This document shows, one piece after another, positions 1-10,807 of a stretch of DNA of 64,000 nt. Within the stretch, counting starts at the first letter, position 1. Every line of letters begins with the position of its first letter. The position numbers and the translations under genes were made by a program. The stretch covers positions 2,484,000 through 2,547,999 of the forward strand of contig NW_027460346.1 of NCBI RefSeq assembly GCF_050947875.1, read 5' to 3'. The DNA is from Dermacentor variabilis. Its lineage: Eukaryota; Arthropoda; Arachnida; Ixodida; Ixodidae. A model generated the notes under the pieces. It was not told the DNA's origin. It worked only from the letters and a program-made list of their open reading frames with translations, and searched no databases.

Positions 1-2030
1 CATTTTAGAACTATCTTGATGTGCAGCACATCTAAGGATTAGAAAAAAACAAGCAGGATCAAAATTGGTCCTGCCATAATTGTGTTATGCTTTCCAGAAG
101 TGAGATGGCTGACACGAAAGACATTGTTGAGAAAATGGGCCACAATGTTCTGGAAGCAGTTGACCCATACTAAAATGTGCCAAGACTATAATATTCGTAC
201 CTAGTGACCTTATCAGCAGACAACCATTAGTATGTTGGCTTTTTTATTTGGCATGGCACTGTTCAGAAGCCTTTCTGGTTCACAGCGGGTGTTTTTTGCA
301 TATGCAAAACATGTCACCAGGCAGCTTAAACAGTGTGATATTCGTTTGGTGAAGCTTCGCAATCATAACTGGTAACCGCATACAATACAGTGCTGTGCAT
401 TGGGCATACTGTTGAAGCATTGAATTTTGTTGGCAAAAGACTGCACATATGCCGCAAAATTGTTGCTGTGCTATAGCTCATTGGCCGTATGAGAGATACG
501 CCTGGTACTAATGCTAGGTTCACTGCAGATCATGAGCTGCTGGCACTGTTCCAGATAATTTGAGTTTCCAAGAGCAGCGAGTGTGCTTTCTCATTTAACA
601 ATGACATCAGACACGTCTGGTCTAAGCTGCACAAACCTGTGGATGCGTAGAGAGGTGTGGGAACAAGTGGCAGCGCTTCATCTTCAGTATTCAAAGTAAA
701 ATGGCACTTGTGCGATGTCTGCGTTGTCTAATAGGTAGTAGATGGCTGAATGACAGGGCAGTGGTTTGCTTCGCTGTCACTTTAAGCATGGACCGTTTAT
801 AACGTAAGTCACCGGAGTAGCGAATTTTTGCACTATATAAGTGGTATTACAATATAACAAAAACATTTTTCGAGGTTGTGCACATGCAAAACATTTAGGC
901 TAAGCAGCCACGTGTGTCCAGGAATCTAAGCATACGACCAGGATGTGCCCTCACCCTTCGTTGGCGTGGTGGTTCCTCCCCTTTCTAACTGCTGTACAGA
1001 ATTTGTCGACTCTGCACGAAACTGCCACTCTGGCCGCCAGCTCCCGATGAGACGGCAGTGGTTAGGCCTAGCTGGCGGGTTCGTTGAGCGGAATGTGGTC
1101 GCTGGACACTCGCCCTTGATGTATGTTTGTACCAGTAGACGAGTACACATTGATTTGGCCCTAGGTCATGTGCACAGGTTGCACTGATGGCCATGCGCAT
1201 GAAGCAGGGTTCGCAGCTGATCAGCCAGCAACTACTGCGAATGTGTATAGCAAAAGTTTTTATGTGCACGTACTAGTAGAAATGGCGAAAGCTTGCGTGT
1301 GGGCAACGTTCCAAACTGATGAACTTGCGGAACACAGTTTGAACCGACACTGTCGAGGATCCAAGGTCGCACAAGCAGTATGTGCACTTCGCAAAGACGC
1401 ATATTGCAACGGGCGAATGTGAAGGGCACCCGCAGCCTCGACCAATTTTCCGCTGTGCTAGAGTTTCAGCAAATTGATTTTACTATCAAAATTCGTTTTT
1501 CTGTCCTGCCTGATTATTCAGACATTCTTGCGACCCTGTTCAAGTTCGAAAAAGTCAGTTGGTGGCTGTATTTACTTTCTGCACACAAACTGAAGAGCCA
1601 AAGAGCGGCAATGTGTACGTGTTCAGTGCGGACTGTGCGCCGCTGAGAAAAATCCAGAACAAAAGGCTTCTCTGTCGCCTTGGTAACCCCTACGTGCCCA
1701 ATGAGTCAAAATGCTGCTGCTGCATTTTTTTTTCCCGGTTCCTTGTTCACTCGCTTGCTCTGCGTCTCCTCCTCCTCCTCTGCATTGCTCTCATCACTCT
1801 TCCCCTCAGCCAGCACAGCTCATTGAGAAGCATGCGAGTTGCCTTGCTTGTCTGCGAGATTTTCCCGCAACTGCATTATAACTGGTATTTTGGTATTTCG
1901 TCTCCTGCAGCTGCACTATAGGCGGTATGTATATACGTACATGGAGTTCTATGGGAAGATAAGCGGGAGTCAGAAAAGACTGCATTACATCGACTCCTGC
2001 ACTGTAATTGGTTACATTATGTAACCGCTC
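1..2030. other. No recognisable gene
   Basis: I see no coding region I can support. Short open frames on both strands have no recognisable motif and are typical of chance frames. One small plus-strand frame at about 104-175 encodes roughly 22 residues before a stop and follows a CAG acceptor-like site; it could be a terminal exon, but nothing identifies it. If the ZYG11/ZER1-like gene further right has earlier exons in this stretch, I could not find them. Confidence 0.4.
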
Positions 2031-2082
2031 ATGTAAAACCCCTTCACTGGGGTCTTTGAGGTACTGTAAATAAAATAAATAA
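2031..2082 (+). repeat. LINE 3' end (CR1/Jockey-like)
   Basis: The stretch has a GTAAAACCCC...GGGGTCTTT hairpin followed by AATAAAATAAATAA. It resembles, in opposite orientation, the element end at about 18449-18520 (ACCCCCTGTAGGGGGTTTTAC). This pattern is typical of the 3' end of a non-LTR retrotransposon. The body upstream is too decayed to recognise. Confidence 0.45.
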
Positions 2083-2494
2083 GTGGTTTGAGCTCTATTA
2101 CTAACTTGGTTGTATGGACTAGCACAATTCGATCGGTGCATCTGATTCTTGTGATAACCCCCTCCTCTTTCTCATCATAGGAGGCAAATAGGCTTGCGCT
2201 TTGCTTTTTGTATGTGCGTCAAGTTTCGAGCATATTTCAAACGAGTGTCCATTCACCGCTTATGATCACAGTATGATCAACAAAAAAAACATAGTTAGCA
2301 ACGCAGTTTCTGAGGCATGCAAGCACTCTGCCACCAGAAGCGCTGCACCAGTGTTGTAGTAGCAACAGCCAATCGGCAGGCACCTCTCCACGTGCTGGTG
2401 TGCCGAGCCAAAAGTAGGGCTGCATGCATCGCAAACTTCATCAGGCCATAGGGTTTCCTACTAGAGAAGGAAGTTGGGCTGGTTGGTGTGTATT

Positions 2495-2671
2495 CCAGAC
2501 TTGAGACATTGTTAACTAGTGCTAAAAAGATGCGGGATGATAATGAGAAACACACAGGACACAATGTTAGTGCTAGTTTTGTGTCGCAGAGTTCAACTGG
2601 TGCTGTACTGTATGCTTTGTGTTCTTATCCTGTGTCTGTTTAGCGATGGCTAACAATGTCTCAAGTCTTGG
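2495..2671. repeat. Foldback repeat
   Basis: The two ends are inverted copies. CCAGACTTGAGACATTGTTA at the left is matched by its reverse complement around 2650-2671, with further pairing inward (AACACACAGGACAC on the left, GTGTTCTTATCCTGTGTC on the right). It is about 177 bp with no coding content. It is a MITE or foldback remnant; I cannot assign a superfamily. Confidence 0.6.
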
Positions 2672-2699
2672 AGTTTCCTACAAAATGAAGGAAACTTTA

Positions 2700-4145
2700 T
2701 GCATTAGATTGACCTCTGACTTGGCTCTTGGCAGACTTGGCTGGTAGTGCTATGTTATGGGTGCACTCTAACATGGTCTCGTTCTGTCAGCAAATGCTGT
2801 TGTGAAATTCTGCCACTGGTTCCTCAAAAATCTGTGCTGTAGCAGGACGTTTAAGGGCAAAGTGTTAGAAATCAATTTAGAAAGAGAGTGATTGTGAAAA
2901 GAAAGAGGCTCTATTTTCTGCAACCCTTTAGGGAGCACAGCTCAGCACCTTGGGGAAGGGTAGGGGGGCATAAACAGGAAAGAAGAGAGCGAAGGTTGTC
3001 ATGGTCATAGGACTTGTGGCTGACAGCGGCAGGCAGGCTGGGAATTTACAGCTTAGACACCAGCCCTGTGTCTTCCAGGAACCTAAAGATGTGCTTGAAG
3101 GCAGAGCTGTGGCACTGGCCGGAGAACAGCAGTTGTAATGCCGAGACTGCAGGGAGGCCAAGGCATCGAAATGATGTGGAGAGAAAAGCCCTCTCCTTGC
3201 AGTAGGTGGGACAGAAGCAAAGTACGTTGAAGTTAAGTTGTGGCTTAGTCCTTTTAACAGGTCTATAGTAGCGTCTTAATTGCAAGGTTCGTGAGGGAGG
3301 CACTTAGCCAGCTCTGTCGCTGCACCACTCTTTTAGTTCTCCTTTTTCAGTGTCAAATGGGTGAATCCAGATAAGAATGAACAAGTGGTCTGGGTCACCA
3401 TCTTCGGTTTTGATAAAATTCACATTTAAAAAAGACTTTAAACCTGAGAGGACAATTCTGAACTCAGTCTTATGAAAAAAAAAAATGTTTGCTTGCTTTA
3501 AAAGAGTAATAAATAGGGACATTCGGCTACTGGAACCCCATTTTAGCAAATTTCTCGATTTCTCAAATTTCAGCATACATAGCAAAAAATTGCTATAATT
3601 TTACAACACAATATTGTTTGTGAGTAAGGATAAGTAAACCTGCCTTTTAATCTATTGTGCTTTTCTATAGAAGCAAGTGTTAAGAAATATATAGCAAAAC
3701 TGCTACAAAGCACAAAGTACCTCTAATTTAGGAATCTATTTCTCCATATACATTGAAGTGGGAGGAAAATGAAACTCTCTAGCTATACACATACGTCTTA
3801 GTGGTTCTTATTTTTTTTTTTTTTTGACTGATTTTCATGGTCCAGCCAAACACCATTATGCTTTAAATGTTCAGTCAAATGTAGGCAGTTTATCAAAAGC
3901 TTTAAGATGCGAAAATGTTTCTGAAGATAAACCATTTTTAATTTTTTTACAAGTTACTAGTTAAAAGCCAACAATGTGGTCTACCAGCCTGTCTAAAATT
4001 ACGCTGTATTACGTCACTGTGGTCAAGTGTGTTCAAGTGCTTGAGTGAGCTGGCGATGCAGTTCACTTCTAAGAATACAAAAATGCAGGTTAAGGGATGT
4101 GAAAAATGTTGTGGTGCTTAAAAGGCTGTGGTGCCTGTATAATAG
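2700..4145. other. Unassigned intergenic or intronic DNA
   Basis: The sequence is AT-rich with homopolymer tracts, for example T-runs near 3811-3826. A reverse-strand open frame at 3046-3303 has no recognisable domain. No repeat boundary or exon can be supported. Confidence 0.35.
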
Positions 4146-4562
4146 TGACACGTGTACTTATCTTTATCGGGCGACCACGTTTCGCCGCCTAACAAGTGTT
4201 ATCGCACAGCGCGGGACGCGCCTGCATGTATCCGAAGTTTCTGGAAAGTTATCGATGGTTCTATTCGCTGTCTGTTGTCGCCGAACCTTATGTTATCTGA
4301 TTTCATCGCCTGCCGCGAATGGTGTAGAACTTTGTGGAAGGCACGCGGGTCCCAACGATTAGTCTGGAACATTCGACGATTGCTGTATAAAAGCCGACAC
4401 GCTTGACCCGCTGATCAGATTTTTGACGATCGCCGACTGTGTTTGCCGCTATCGTTGTGCTTTAAGTGTAGCCTGTTTTGTGGGCACAGGTTCGCCCAAT
4501 AAAAGCTAGTTTTGTCTTTCACAGTACTCTACTGTGTTCTTTAACGTCACTACCACGTGACA
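4146..4562 (+). mobile_element. Solo LTR, gypsy-type (family A)
   Basis: The 417-bp unit starts TGACACGTG and ends CACGTGACA, the TG...CA ends expected of an LTR. It contains a TATAAAA box near 4385 and an AATAAA signal near 4498. It is bounded by ATAG on both sides (4142-4145 and 4563-4566), extendable to AATAG, which fits a 4-5 bp target duplication. No internal retroviral-type region adjoins it, so it looks like the product of LTR-LTR recombination. A related copy in reverse orientation lies at 57510-57921 and a truncated piece at 53938-54080. It sits about 300 bp upstream of the first ZYG11/ZER1 exon. Confidence 0.85.
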
Positions 4563-4864
4563 ATAGCAATGAAGTGCTGCGCTGAAAGGGGATGAATTGT
4601 GCTGCCGAACTGAAGGCACTGCTGTCACTGCCATTGCATGAAGCACTCTTTGATGATAGTGACAAAGTTATAATTCCCAAACAGTATGCTACAAGTGGTA
4701 ACTGTACTTTGTTGGGCTTACAGTCCAAAAAAAACTAGAAGTATGAAGTTGGCTGAAAACCATTTCTGTCTTTTTTGTAGTGCCATAAACACATATGAAT
4801 CCAACCTGCTTTTGAGTAAGCTATCGTGTCTACTAATATGTTCACTGCCCTTGTTTCCGTGCAG

Positions 4865-4962
4865 TTCGTTCGAGCCAATCCTACGACTACTGCAGTGTGA
4901 ACACACCCCAGAGGCCCAACACTGGGCTGTCTGGGCCCTGGCCAATCTTACTCAAGTCTACC
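4865..4962 (+). CDS. zer1-like: ZYG11/ZER1-family protein, internal exon
   Basis: The 98-bp exon encodes about 32 residues beginning SFEPILRLLQ and ending WALANLTQVY. This is the armadillo-like repeat near the C terminus of ZYG11B/ZER1 proteins. Those proteins are substrate receptors of CUL2-RING ubiquitin ligases that recognise N-terminal glycine degrons. The acceptor is TTTCCGTGCAG ending at 4864 and the donor is GTGAGT at 4963. The exon starts with the last base of a codon and ends one base into the next, and that phase matches the exon at 7304, giving VYPGKYCPL across the junction. I favour ZER1 over ZYG11 from the QHWAVWALANLT segment, but this rests on recollection of the family. Upstream exons were not found in the window. 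Confidence 0.75.
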
Positions 4963-5102
4963 GTGAGTGTTGCACAAAGTGCAGTTCATTTGAAGTGATC
5001 ACTCGAGCTGTTCTGTCAAAACATAAATGTTTTTTAAAGTGCATATAGCATTCTTGGCATTATCAGAGCAGTTTTCTTTCACAAAGCATGCATAACCCAG
5101 TA

Positions 5103-6373
5103 CAGTGCAGTCCACTGTAAGAAGGAAAAATCCGATCGTTATAACCAATTATCGCTATATCTGGACTGCCGTAAAACAAAAGAAGGAAAAAAAGCTGCTA
5201 AACATGCCTTCGTAGCTCCGAAACCAAATTTGCCACTTATGATAAAAAATTGATGTAGAAAGAAAGTTGTGAAAAATGAAACGTTTATATATACCTCCAA
5301 ACAGCATGTCAAGCGTTAGACGCGCTGGAGTAGTCAAATCTGCACTTGCTTTCGCGGAAGTTTCAGGCTCACAACCACGGTGTGCATCGCGTCCAGCGGC
5401 TGCACGAACACTGGCGTTATAATTCAGCATACATGAAGTCAATGAGCAACTCTATCGACAAAAGTGCACTTTGCTTGAACATTGGGGTCAGTTTCAATGT
5501 CAATCTTGTCGCCTCGGTCGTACAACGCCGCTGTCTGTCGTGACAACAATAGCCCCGTCGGAGAATCTTCGCAGAATGAGGGAGCACTATCTTTACTCAG
5601 AAACTCCTCCGTCGAAGCCCCACCTATTTTAGTGCCCGTAGCGACATGCTCCCAGAGTTCGGCAATGTCAGCGGCTGCCACCATGTTGGTTTCACACATG
5701 GGGGTTTCACTCAAGCATACAAAGCCCGCCGTTTCTATTCATTGGAATGGCCACTGGTTCTAGCCTTTGTGATCGTGGCACTCACGGTTTTCAGAATCGT
5801 CGATATCATCGACTGCGCGAGCTGGTACTTTGAGTCTTGTAAAATTTGCAGCTTCATCTCAAGCGACACAGCTTTGCGCATTGTCGGGGCACGTACTGCT
5901 GCTTCTGTGGCGCATTTCCATGCTCGCTGAGGAAGATTGTAGAAAGGGAGTGCAGGCGCGGTTTGCTTCTGGCTTTTTTTTCTTTTCCCTCTGGATGCCC
6001 ACCGGCGACGCGGATGCGAAGCAGCTGGTGCCATCTTGTGGCACGCTGCGCTAACTTGCTATGCTCTCCGTGGCTTTCGTAATTGGTGCGCTGGCGGGAC
6101 ACGCTGCACGGTAATGGCAGCTGATTAGAACTCACATAGGCAAACTTTTCACCCCATCTCAGTTAAGAGGAACTTAGCAAAGGAAATTCACAATTATTCT
6201 GCATGGAAAACGCCTCCCAGAAGGCAGCATTTCGATTGTTATATCCAATATGCAGTGAATAACATATCGTTATACTATATTGGTATTTTTCTCATAGCCC
6301 TAATGCATCAGTTGATACTCTGAAGTCGACTCATCATTATACATGGTATTTTTACAAGTGGACTACTACGCTG
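5103..6373 (-). mobile_element. Tigger/pogo-like DNA transposon relic
   Basis: The element starts CAGTGCAGTCCACT and ends with an imperfect inverted copy AGTGGACTACTACGCTG. Both ends are flanked by TA (5101-5102 and 6374-6375), the target duplication of the Tc1/mariner superfamily. On the reverse strand, about 5881 down to 5790 reads MRKAVSLEMKLQILQD...ISTILK. That is the helix-turn-helix start typical of pogo/Tigger (CENP-B-like) transposases. A second reverse-strand frame (5714-5439) with ELWEHV...STEEFLSKDSA resembles the acidic C-terminal region of those proteins. The catalytic middle is missing and the frames are broken, so this is an internally deleted, dead copy. It lies in the intron between the two ZYG11/ZER1-like exons. 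Confidence 0.7.
5790..5881 (-). pseudogene. Tigger transposase HTH remnant
   Basis: About 30 codons of the N-terminal DNA-binding helix-turn-helix survive in one frame: a basic start, then SLEMKLQILQD and STILK. The DDE catalytic core that should follow is not present before the C-terminal remnant. It is a fragment only and would give no functional protein. Confidence 0.6.
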
Positions 6374-6574
6374 TATAGCAGTGTAGTACTATGCATGTAT
6401 CAAACTCCTGTTCACCGCCACATTCGATGTATTGGACACTGCACTGCACCTCTGCAAGTGTGCTTTGCTTGATGGGGCACATACTGTTAAACAAGACATT
6501 GAATCTGAAGGGCAGTGCATGCCATCGAGGAAAAATGAAGGGTGTGTGTCTCAGTTTTGCTTATTAGCTTCTGG

Positions 6575-6673
6575 CTTTTCAGCGCAAGAACTACACAAGG
6601 CATAAAGGGGGACCACACGTCACAGCACTTTTGTTGTGTGATCTCCCTTTAGTCCTTGTGTAGTTCTGAAAAG
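6575..6673. repeat. Short hairpin repeat
   Basis: CTTTTCAG...AGAACTACACAAGG on the left is mirrored by CCTTGTGTAGTTCTGAAAAG on the right. GGGGGACCACAC also pairs with GTGTGATCTCCC. The 99-bp structure has a short loop and no coding content. It is a likely minimal MITE. Confidence 0.65.
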
Positions 6674-7303
6674 TTAATGATGAAACAAAAATATTGCACA
6701 CACAAAGACCATTGTGGCAGTGGCTCATAAGACTCTTCGCTGGGCAATTTACAGGCTCAGAGTTTATGCTGAACACATTTCATTTGTGCTCGCAAGGTTA
6801 CACATGAGTGGGAGTGGACTCTGATGTCCTGCAAACCCAAAGCCACTCTCTAATTTAACAGCGTCTGTGTGGTGCTAGCAGCCAATGATGCAATTGCTGG
6901 AGGGGAAGGGGCAAGAATGAAGAACTGCAAGATGTGTTGCTGAGTGGCATGCAAGAAAAGATGGGTGTACTTAGGGCTGACGAGATGAAAGAATGACTCA
7001 TTGCAACAGGAAGATGGTTCTGAAATGGAAACCCAACATAATGGTCTGCCTGGTTGGCTCGTTATGACGTATGATGATCGACCGTTTAAACGTCGAGTTG
7101 TAACGGACATGAGGCTGGGCGCATTTATGTGTGATTTGCAGTACAAATGCGCTGATGTGTTTGCAAAGGCATAACATTAGTCTGTAGAAATTTTATTTTA
7201 CGAAAGATGCGCTGCACTGAGCAACATAGATGCACTAAACTGAATTGTGAAGCAAAACAATGCATTTTGGGAGTTGTGTAGCTGCATGTCATTTGCTTTG
7301 CAG

Positions 7304-7434
7304 CTGGCAAGTACTGCCCCCTGGTGCGGGAAGAGGGTGGCCTCGAGATGCTTGAACAACTGATGCGGAACCCTAGGCCATACCCACGTATCCACGAGCT
7401 CGCCAAGCTCATCATTGATCAGTGTGTCAAGTGA
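7304..7434 (+). CDS. zer1-like: ZYG11/ZER1-family protein, C-terminal exon
   Basis: The exon follows the acceptor TTTGCTTTGCAG ending at 7303. Joined to the 4865-4962 exon it reads PGKYCPLVREEGGLEMLEQL and continues to LAKLIIDQCVK. The YCPL.REEGGLE.L pattern is the end of the last armadillo-like repeat in ZYG11/ZER1 proteins. The end is ambiguous. A TGA stop occurs in frame at 7432-7434, but CAA|GTGAGT at 7428-7436 is also a strong splice donor that would remove it. I list the stop as the end. The preceding intron is 2341 bp and carries the Tigger relic. Confidence 0.75.
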
Positions 7435-8180
7435 GTGTCACATCACTCTTTGGGAAAGCTCATTAGAGTAAGGAACCATGGAGTTGAAATTTTAGTGAAG
7501 CTACTGCATTCATTTAGGAGTCTATTTGGAGATGTGGTCAGCCCTGCATTTCTGGTGCATCAGGCTCCCATGCAAGCTGCCAAGAAATTTATTGACTGAA
7601 TTTGTTACGAATACATAGTACATGTCATTGACGCATCTGTAATGGAAGTCACAGGGTTGGTAATTTTGTAGCTCTGAAAGCCTGTAAAAGGCCCTAAAGC
7701 AGCCCTTGAGCTTGCGAGTAAATGCATTCCATTTGTAGAGCACGAAGCTGTGAACATCTTGGCCAAGTTCTGTAGTGTGTGCAGTATGTGTAGCTTACAC
7801 AAGGCACATAAAGACAGCTCTCCCTAATTTTGAAGAGAAAGCTCCTCGCCATTTTCGGAACTGCCAGCTGGCTGCCAACTGACAGGCAGGCAGCAGCCTT
7901 CTTTAAGGAGGCTTGTATGACATGCTGTTTACAGGGAAGTAACCGGATGCAACAGCTGTCTCTTCTATGTATACTGAGGGAAGAGCATGTTTTTGTGCAG
8001 TCATTTTCCTAGGGGATTACTCTCCCTCCTGTGCCTGCCTGGCCTTTGCAGGCCCTCATGGCAATGTGAAGACATTTTGAGAGGCCTGTGTTCTGGCAGT
8101 AATGCCACGAGACAGAAGTCTGTCGCATTAGGCCGGCATCGATGAAGAGGTAAAAGTTGCTCCTTGCCATCTTGGCTGCT
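7435..8180. other. Unassigned, possible 3' UTR or intron
   Basis: Nothing coding is recognisable. If the TGA at 7432 is used, this is 3' UTR and flank. If the donor at 7431 is used, it is intron. Confidence 0.35.
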
Positions 8181-8199
8181 GTGACTCCTATGCTGCTCG

Positions 8200-8285
8200 C
8201 CTTACTTGTAAATATTTGTAAATATATGTGTTTTGTGTAACATTTCTGGTGGAGGTGTGGGGTATCGATCCCCGTACCTCTTGCC
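8200..8285 (+). mobile_element. Gypsy LTR end and leader trace
   Basis: TGTGTAACA is followed by TTTCTGGTGGAGGTG and GGGGTATCGATCCCC. An LTR end in AACA followed by a TGGTGGAGGTG leader is the arrangement seen after gypsy LTRs elsewhere in this window (44422-44433 and 57447-57461, both on the reverse strand). No gag follows, so only the junction survives. Confidence 0.45.
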
Positions 8286-8741
8286 ACTGTTTTTGCCACA
8301 TGGTGGGTCAGCATGTCCAACCATAATATTTGCGTACATCAGTTGCTGCAGAGCTTCTGGGCAGCCCTTGAATGTTCCTTCACTTCCTGGCTTCTCCCAA
8401 AGCGCTACAGATTACACACACGCATGCATGTGTGCAAACACTCGCACACGCTCACTCACTTGTACAAGATTCAACTTGTACGATGGGGGTGCTTTCTTCA
8501 CTATTCATCGCTTCAGCATGGCAGGCATACATGGGCGAGTTGCCTTTGTAGCCTGCCATATAATTAAAATTCTTTAACTTTTCTACTATGGGCTTTAAGG
8601 CTCATGTTGCAATGGCAGTGTTGCAGTAGGTTGTCACAGAAGGCTAAAATAATTTACACAATTTTAAAAGCAGCATTCTTTGTTGAGATATTTGTTCACA
8701 AAACTAGCCTTTTCCAAAACTGGGTGCACTAAGAGCGGTTT

Positions 8742-9001
8742 AAGCAGTCAGTGCTGTCTTAATTAAGGCACCCGAAGTACCAGCAGTCAGTTCGCATGCT
8801 GTGTGAACCTGTTTTCTAAATTCCACTGCATCCACTTCAACAGCACGTATTCTCGAGGAAAGTTGTTTCAGCTCAGCATCAACCGATGCCTGCCAGTTCT
8901 CGAGCACACATAAGTCATTACGTATTGCGTCTTGGCCTGATTCTATCCTTTGGACGGTAGCAAGGACTGGTACTAAAACGTCAGTGTTAGAGGGACCTGG
9001 G
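8742..9001 (-). pseudogene. LINE ORF1 coiled-coil fragment
   Basis: An open reverse-strand frame of about 85 codons without a start codon reads IESGQDAIRNDL...LKQLSSRIRAVE. This heptad-rich coiled coil is of the kind found in the ORF1 (RNA-binding) protein of animal LINEs. It is bounded by stops on both sides and has no RNA-recognition domain. It is a fragment in the opposite orientation to the LINE at 9390-13230, so it comes from a separate insertion. Confidence 0.45.
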
Positions 9002-10176
9002 TTTTATTTGATGTCGCCAAAAAGAATTAGAGGTATGTCTGCAAGGCAAAGGGCAACTCTACATTTGAGTTGTGCAAACATGTTCAACAATTCACAACTT
9101 TGGGGCAAGACACTGCAATGAAGCAACGACGACTGGTTTTCACGTAATTGCTTACGTTGAAGTAACTAACCTGGAATAGTAGGGTCTGTGAGTGGACCAT
9201 TCCATGTGTGGTGTCGAAACACTGCAGCTGCTTACATGCTCTGCATTCATCGCTGATTGTGGCTGACAGGAGCCGATGTTGCCAGGCGAATTGTTGAATG
9301 GAGGCCAGAGTTCGCGCTTGCGTCCATGATGGGTCATTCTGCAACCGGTGCTGTGCAGTTTCGTAGGGAATCCGCAACAGATAACTTCCTAGTAAACTCC
9401 GGTGCATGCCTGTTTAATAAAAAAGAACCGACTTATTATAATATCTCGCACAATTCTTACTCTTCTATAGACCTAGCGATTGGATCGGCAGCTCTTCCTT
9501 ACTTAGAGTGGAGCGTTATAAAATATCCTTAAAGGAATGACCACTTTCCCATAATGATAAACCTAATTCAGCAACACGAATATCCTCCACGTCCCCCACG
9601 GTGGAACCTAGCCTCCACCGACTGGAATCATTTTAAGGAATCTGCTTGCTTATCATGACATTTTATCACCGATTTTAGTATAGGCGACGCAGTAGCCTGT
9701 TTTAGTGCTTTTATCCTCGACACAGCAAACAAGTTTATTCCACAATCACATCGTAGCTCATGGAAAAGACTAGTGCTGTGGTGGAAAAATGAGTGCAAGG
9801 AGGCATGGAAGAAACAAAATAAAGCGTGGGCCATACTCTGTCGATCCCCAACTGCAAAAAATTTGATCGAATTCAAAAACATTAAATCACAGGGAATGCA
9901 GATGCAATGGCAAGCTAGGAGGGCAAGTTGGGGAGACTCCCCTCTGGCATTAATTCATACATACAGGAGGCAAAAGTATGGAATGGGCGAAGGAAGCTTA
10001 AGAGTCAACAAATCTATCCGTTGCGCCTTTTGGATGAAGGGAACAAGTTGGAAGACCAGGCCGATGCTCTTGGTGAACACTTGGAGTGCGTGTCTAGCTC
10101 CACCCACTATTCAGAGAACTTTCTGAAATATAAAGTAATAGAAGAATATAAGCCACTGAACCGGAAATGTGGCCCA

Positions 10177-10541
10177 GATGATCCTTATAACCATCCTTTT
10201 AGCATTGCCAAACTTAAAGCTTCCTTGACCACATGTCAGAGCTCTGCACCGAGCCCCAATAGAATTATGTACGATATGATTAAGCACTTCCACTCTGACA
10301 CACAAATCACACTACTCACACTTTTCAATATTATCTGGGCCGCTGGGTATAGACCCGCTGGGTATAGATGATCCTTATAACCATCCTTTTAGCATTGCCA
10401 AACTTAAAGCTTCCTTGACCGCATGTCAGAGCTCTGCACCGAGCCCCAATAGAATTATGTACGATATGATTAAGCACTTCCATTCTGACACACAAATCAC
10501 ACTACTCACACTTTTCAATATTATCTGGGCCTCTGGGTATA
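10177..10541 (+). repeat. 190-bp tandem duplication in LINE RT
   Basis: The block starting GATGATCCTTATAACC at 10177 is repeated starting at 10367, a period of 190 bp. The copies are nearly identical, differing at isolated bases (for example CCACATGTC against CCGCATGTC). The second copy runs on into intact downstream RT sequence, so the duplication happened inside this copy rather than in the source element. Confidence 0.9.
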
Positions 10542-10807
10542 GTCCATCTAAATGGAGTGAGGCTATTGTTATCCCAGTTTTGAAGCATGGTAAGTATTCT
10601 TCATTGCTGACCAGTTACCATCCTACAGCACTTACAAGCTGCCTTAGTAAGCTAGTAAGCTTTTTGAGAAAATGATCAATTGCCATCTTGTACATTTCCT
10701 AGAGTCCAACAAAGCGCTTGACCCATTTCAATGTGGCTTTAGGGAAGGTCGATCTACAACCGACCATCTCATGCACATCAAAGCAAACATCTGTAATGCA
10801 TTCGTAC

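Noticed and set aside
104..175. Short frame after an acceptor-like CAG
   Set aside because: About 22 residues with no identifiable family. Could be a terminal exon but cannot be supported.
3046..3303. Reverse-strand frame ending FLEDTGLVSKL
   Set aside because: Looked like a repeat-encoded or peroxisomal C terminus, but nothing upstream identifies it and the SKL ending can arise by chance.
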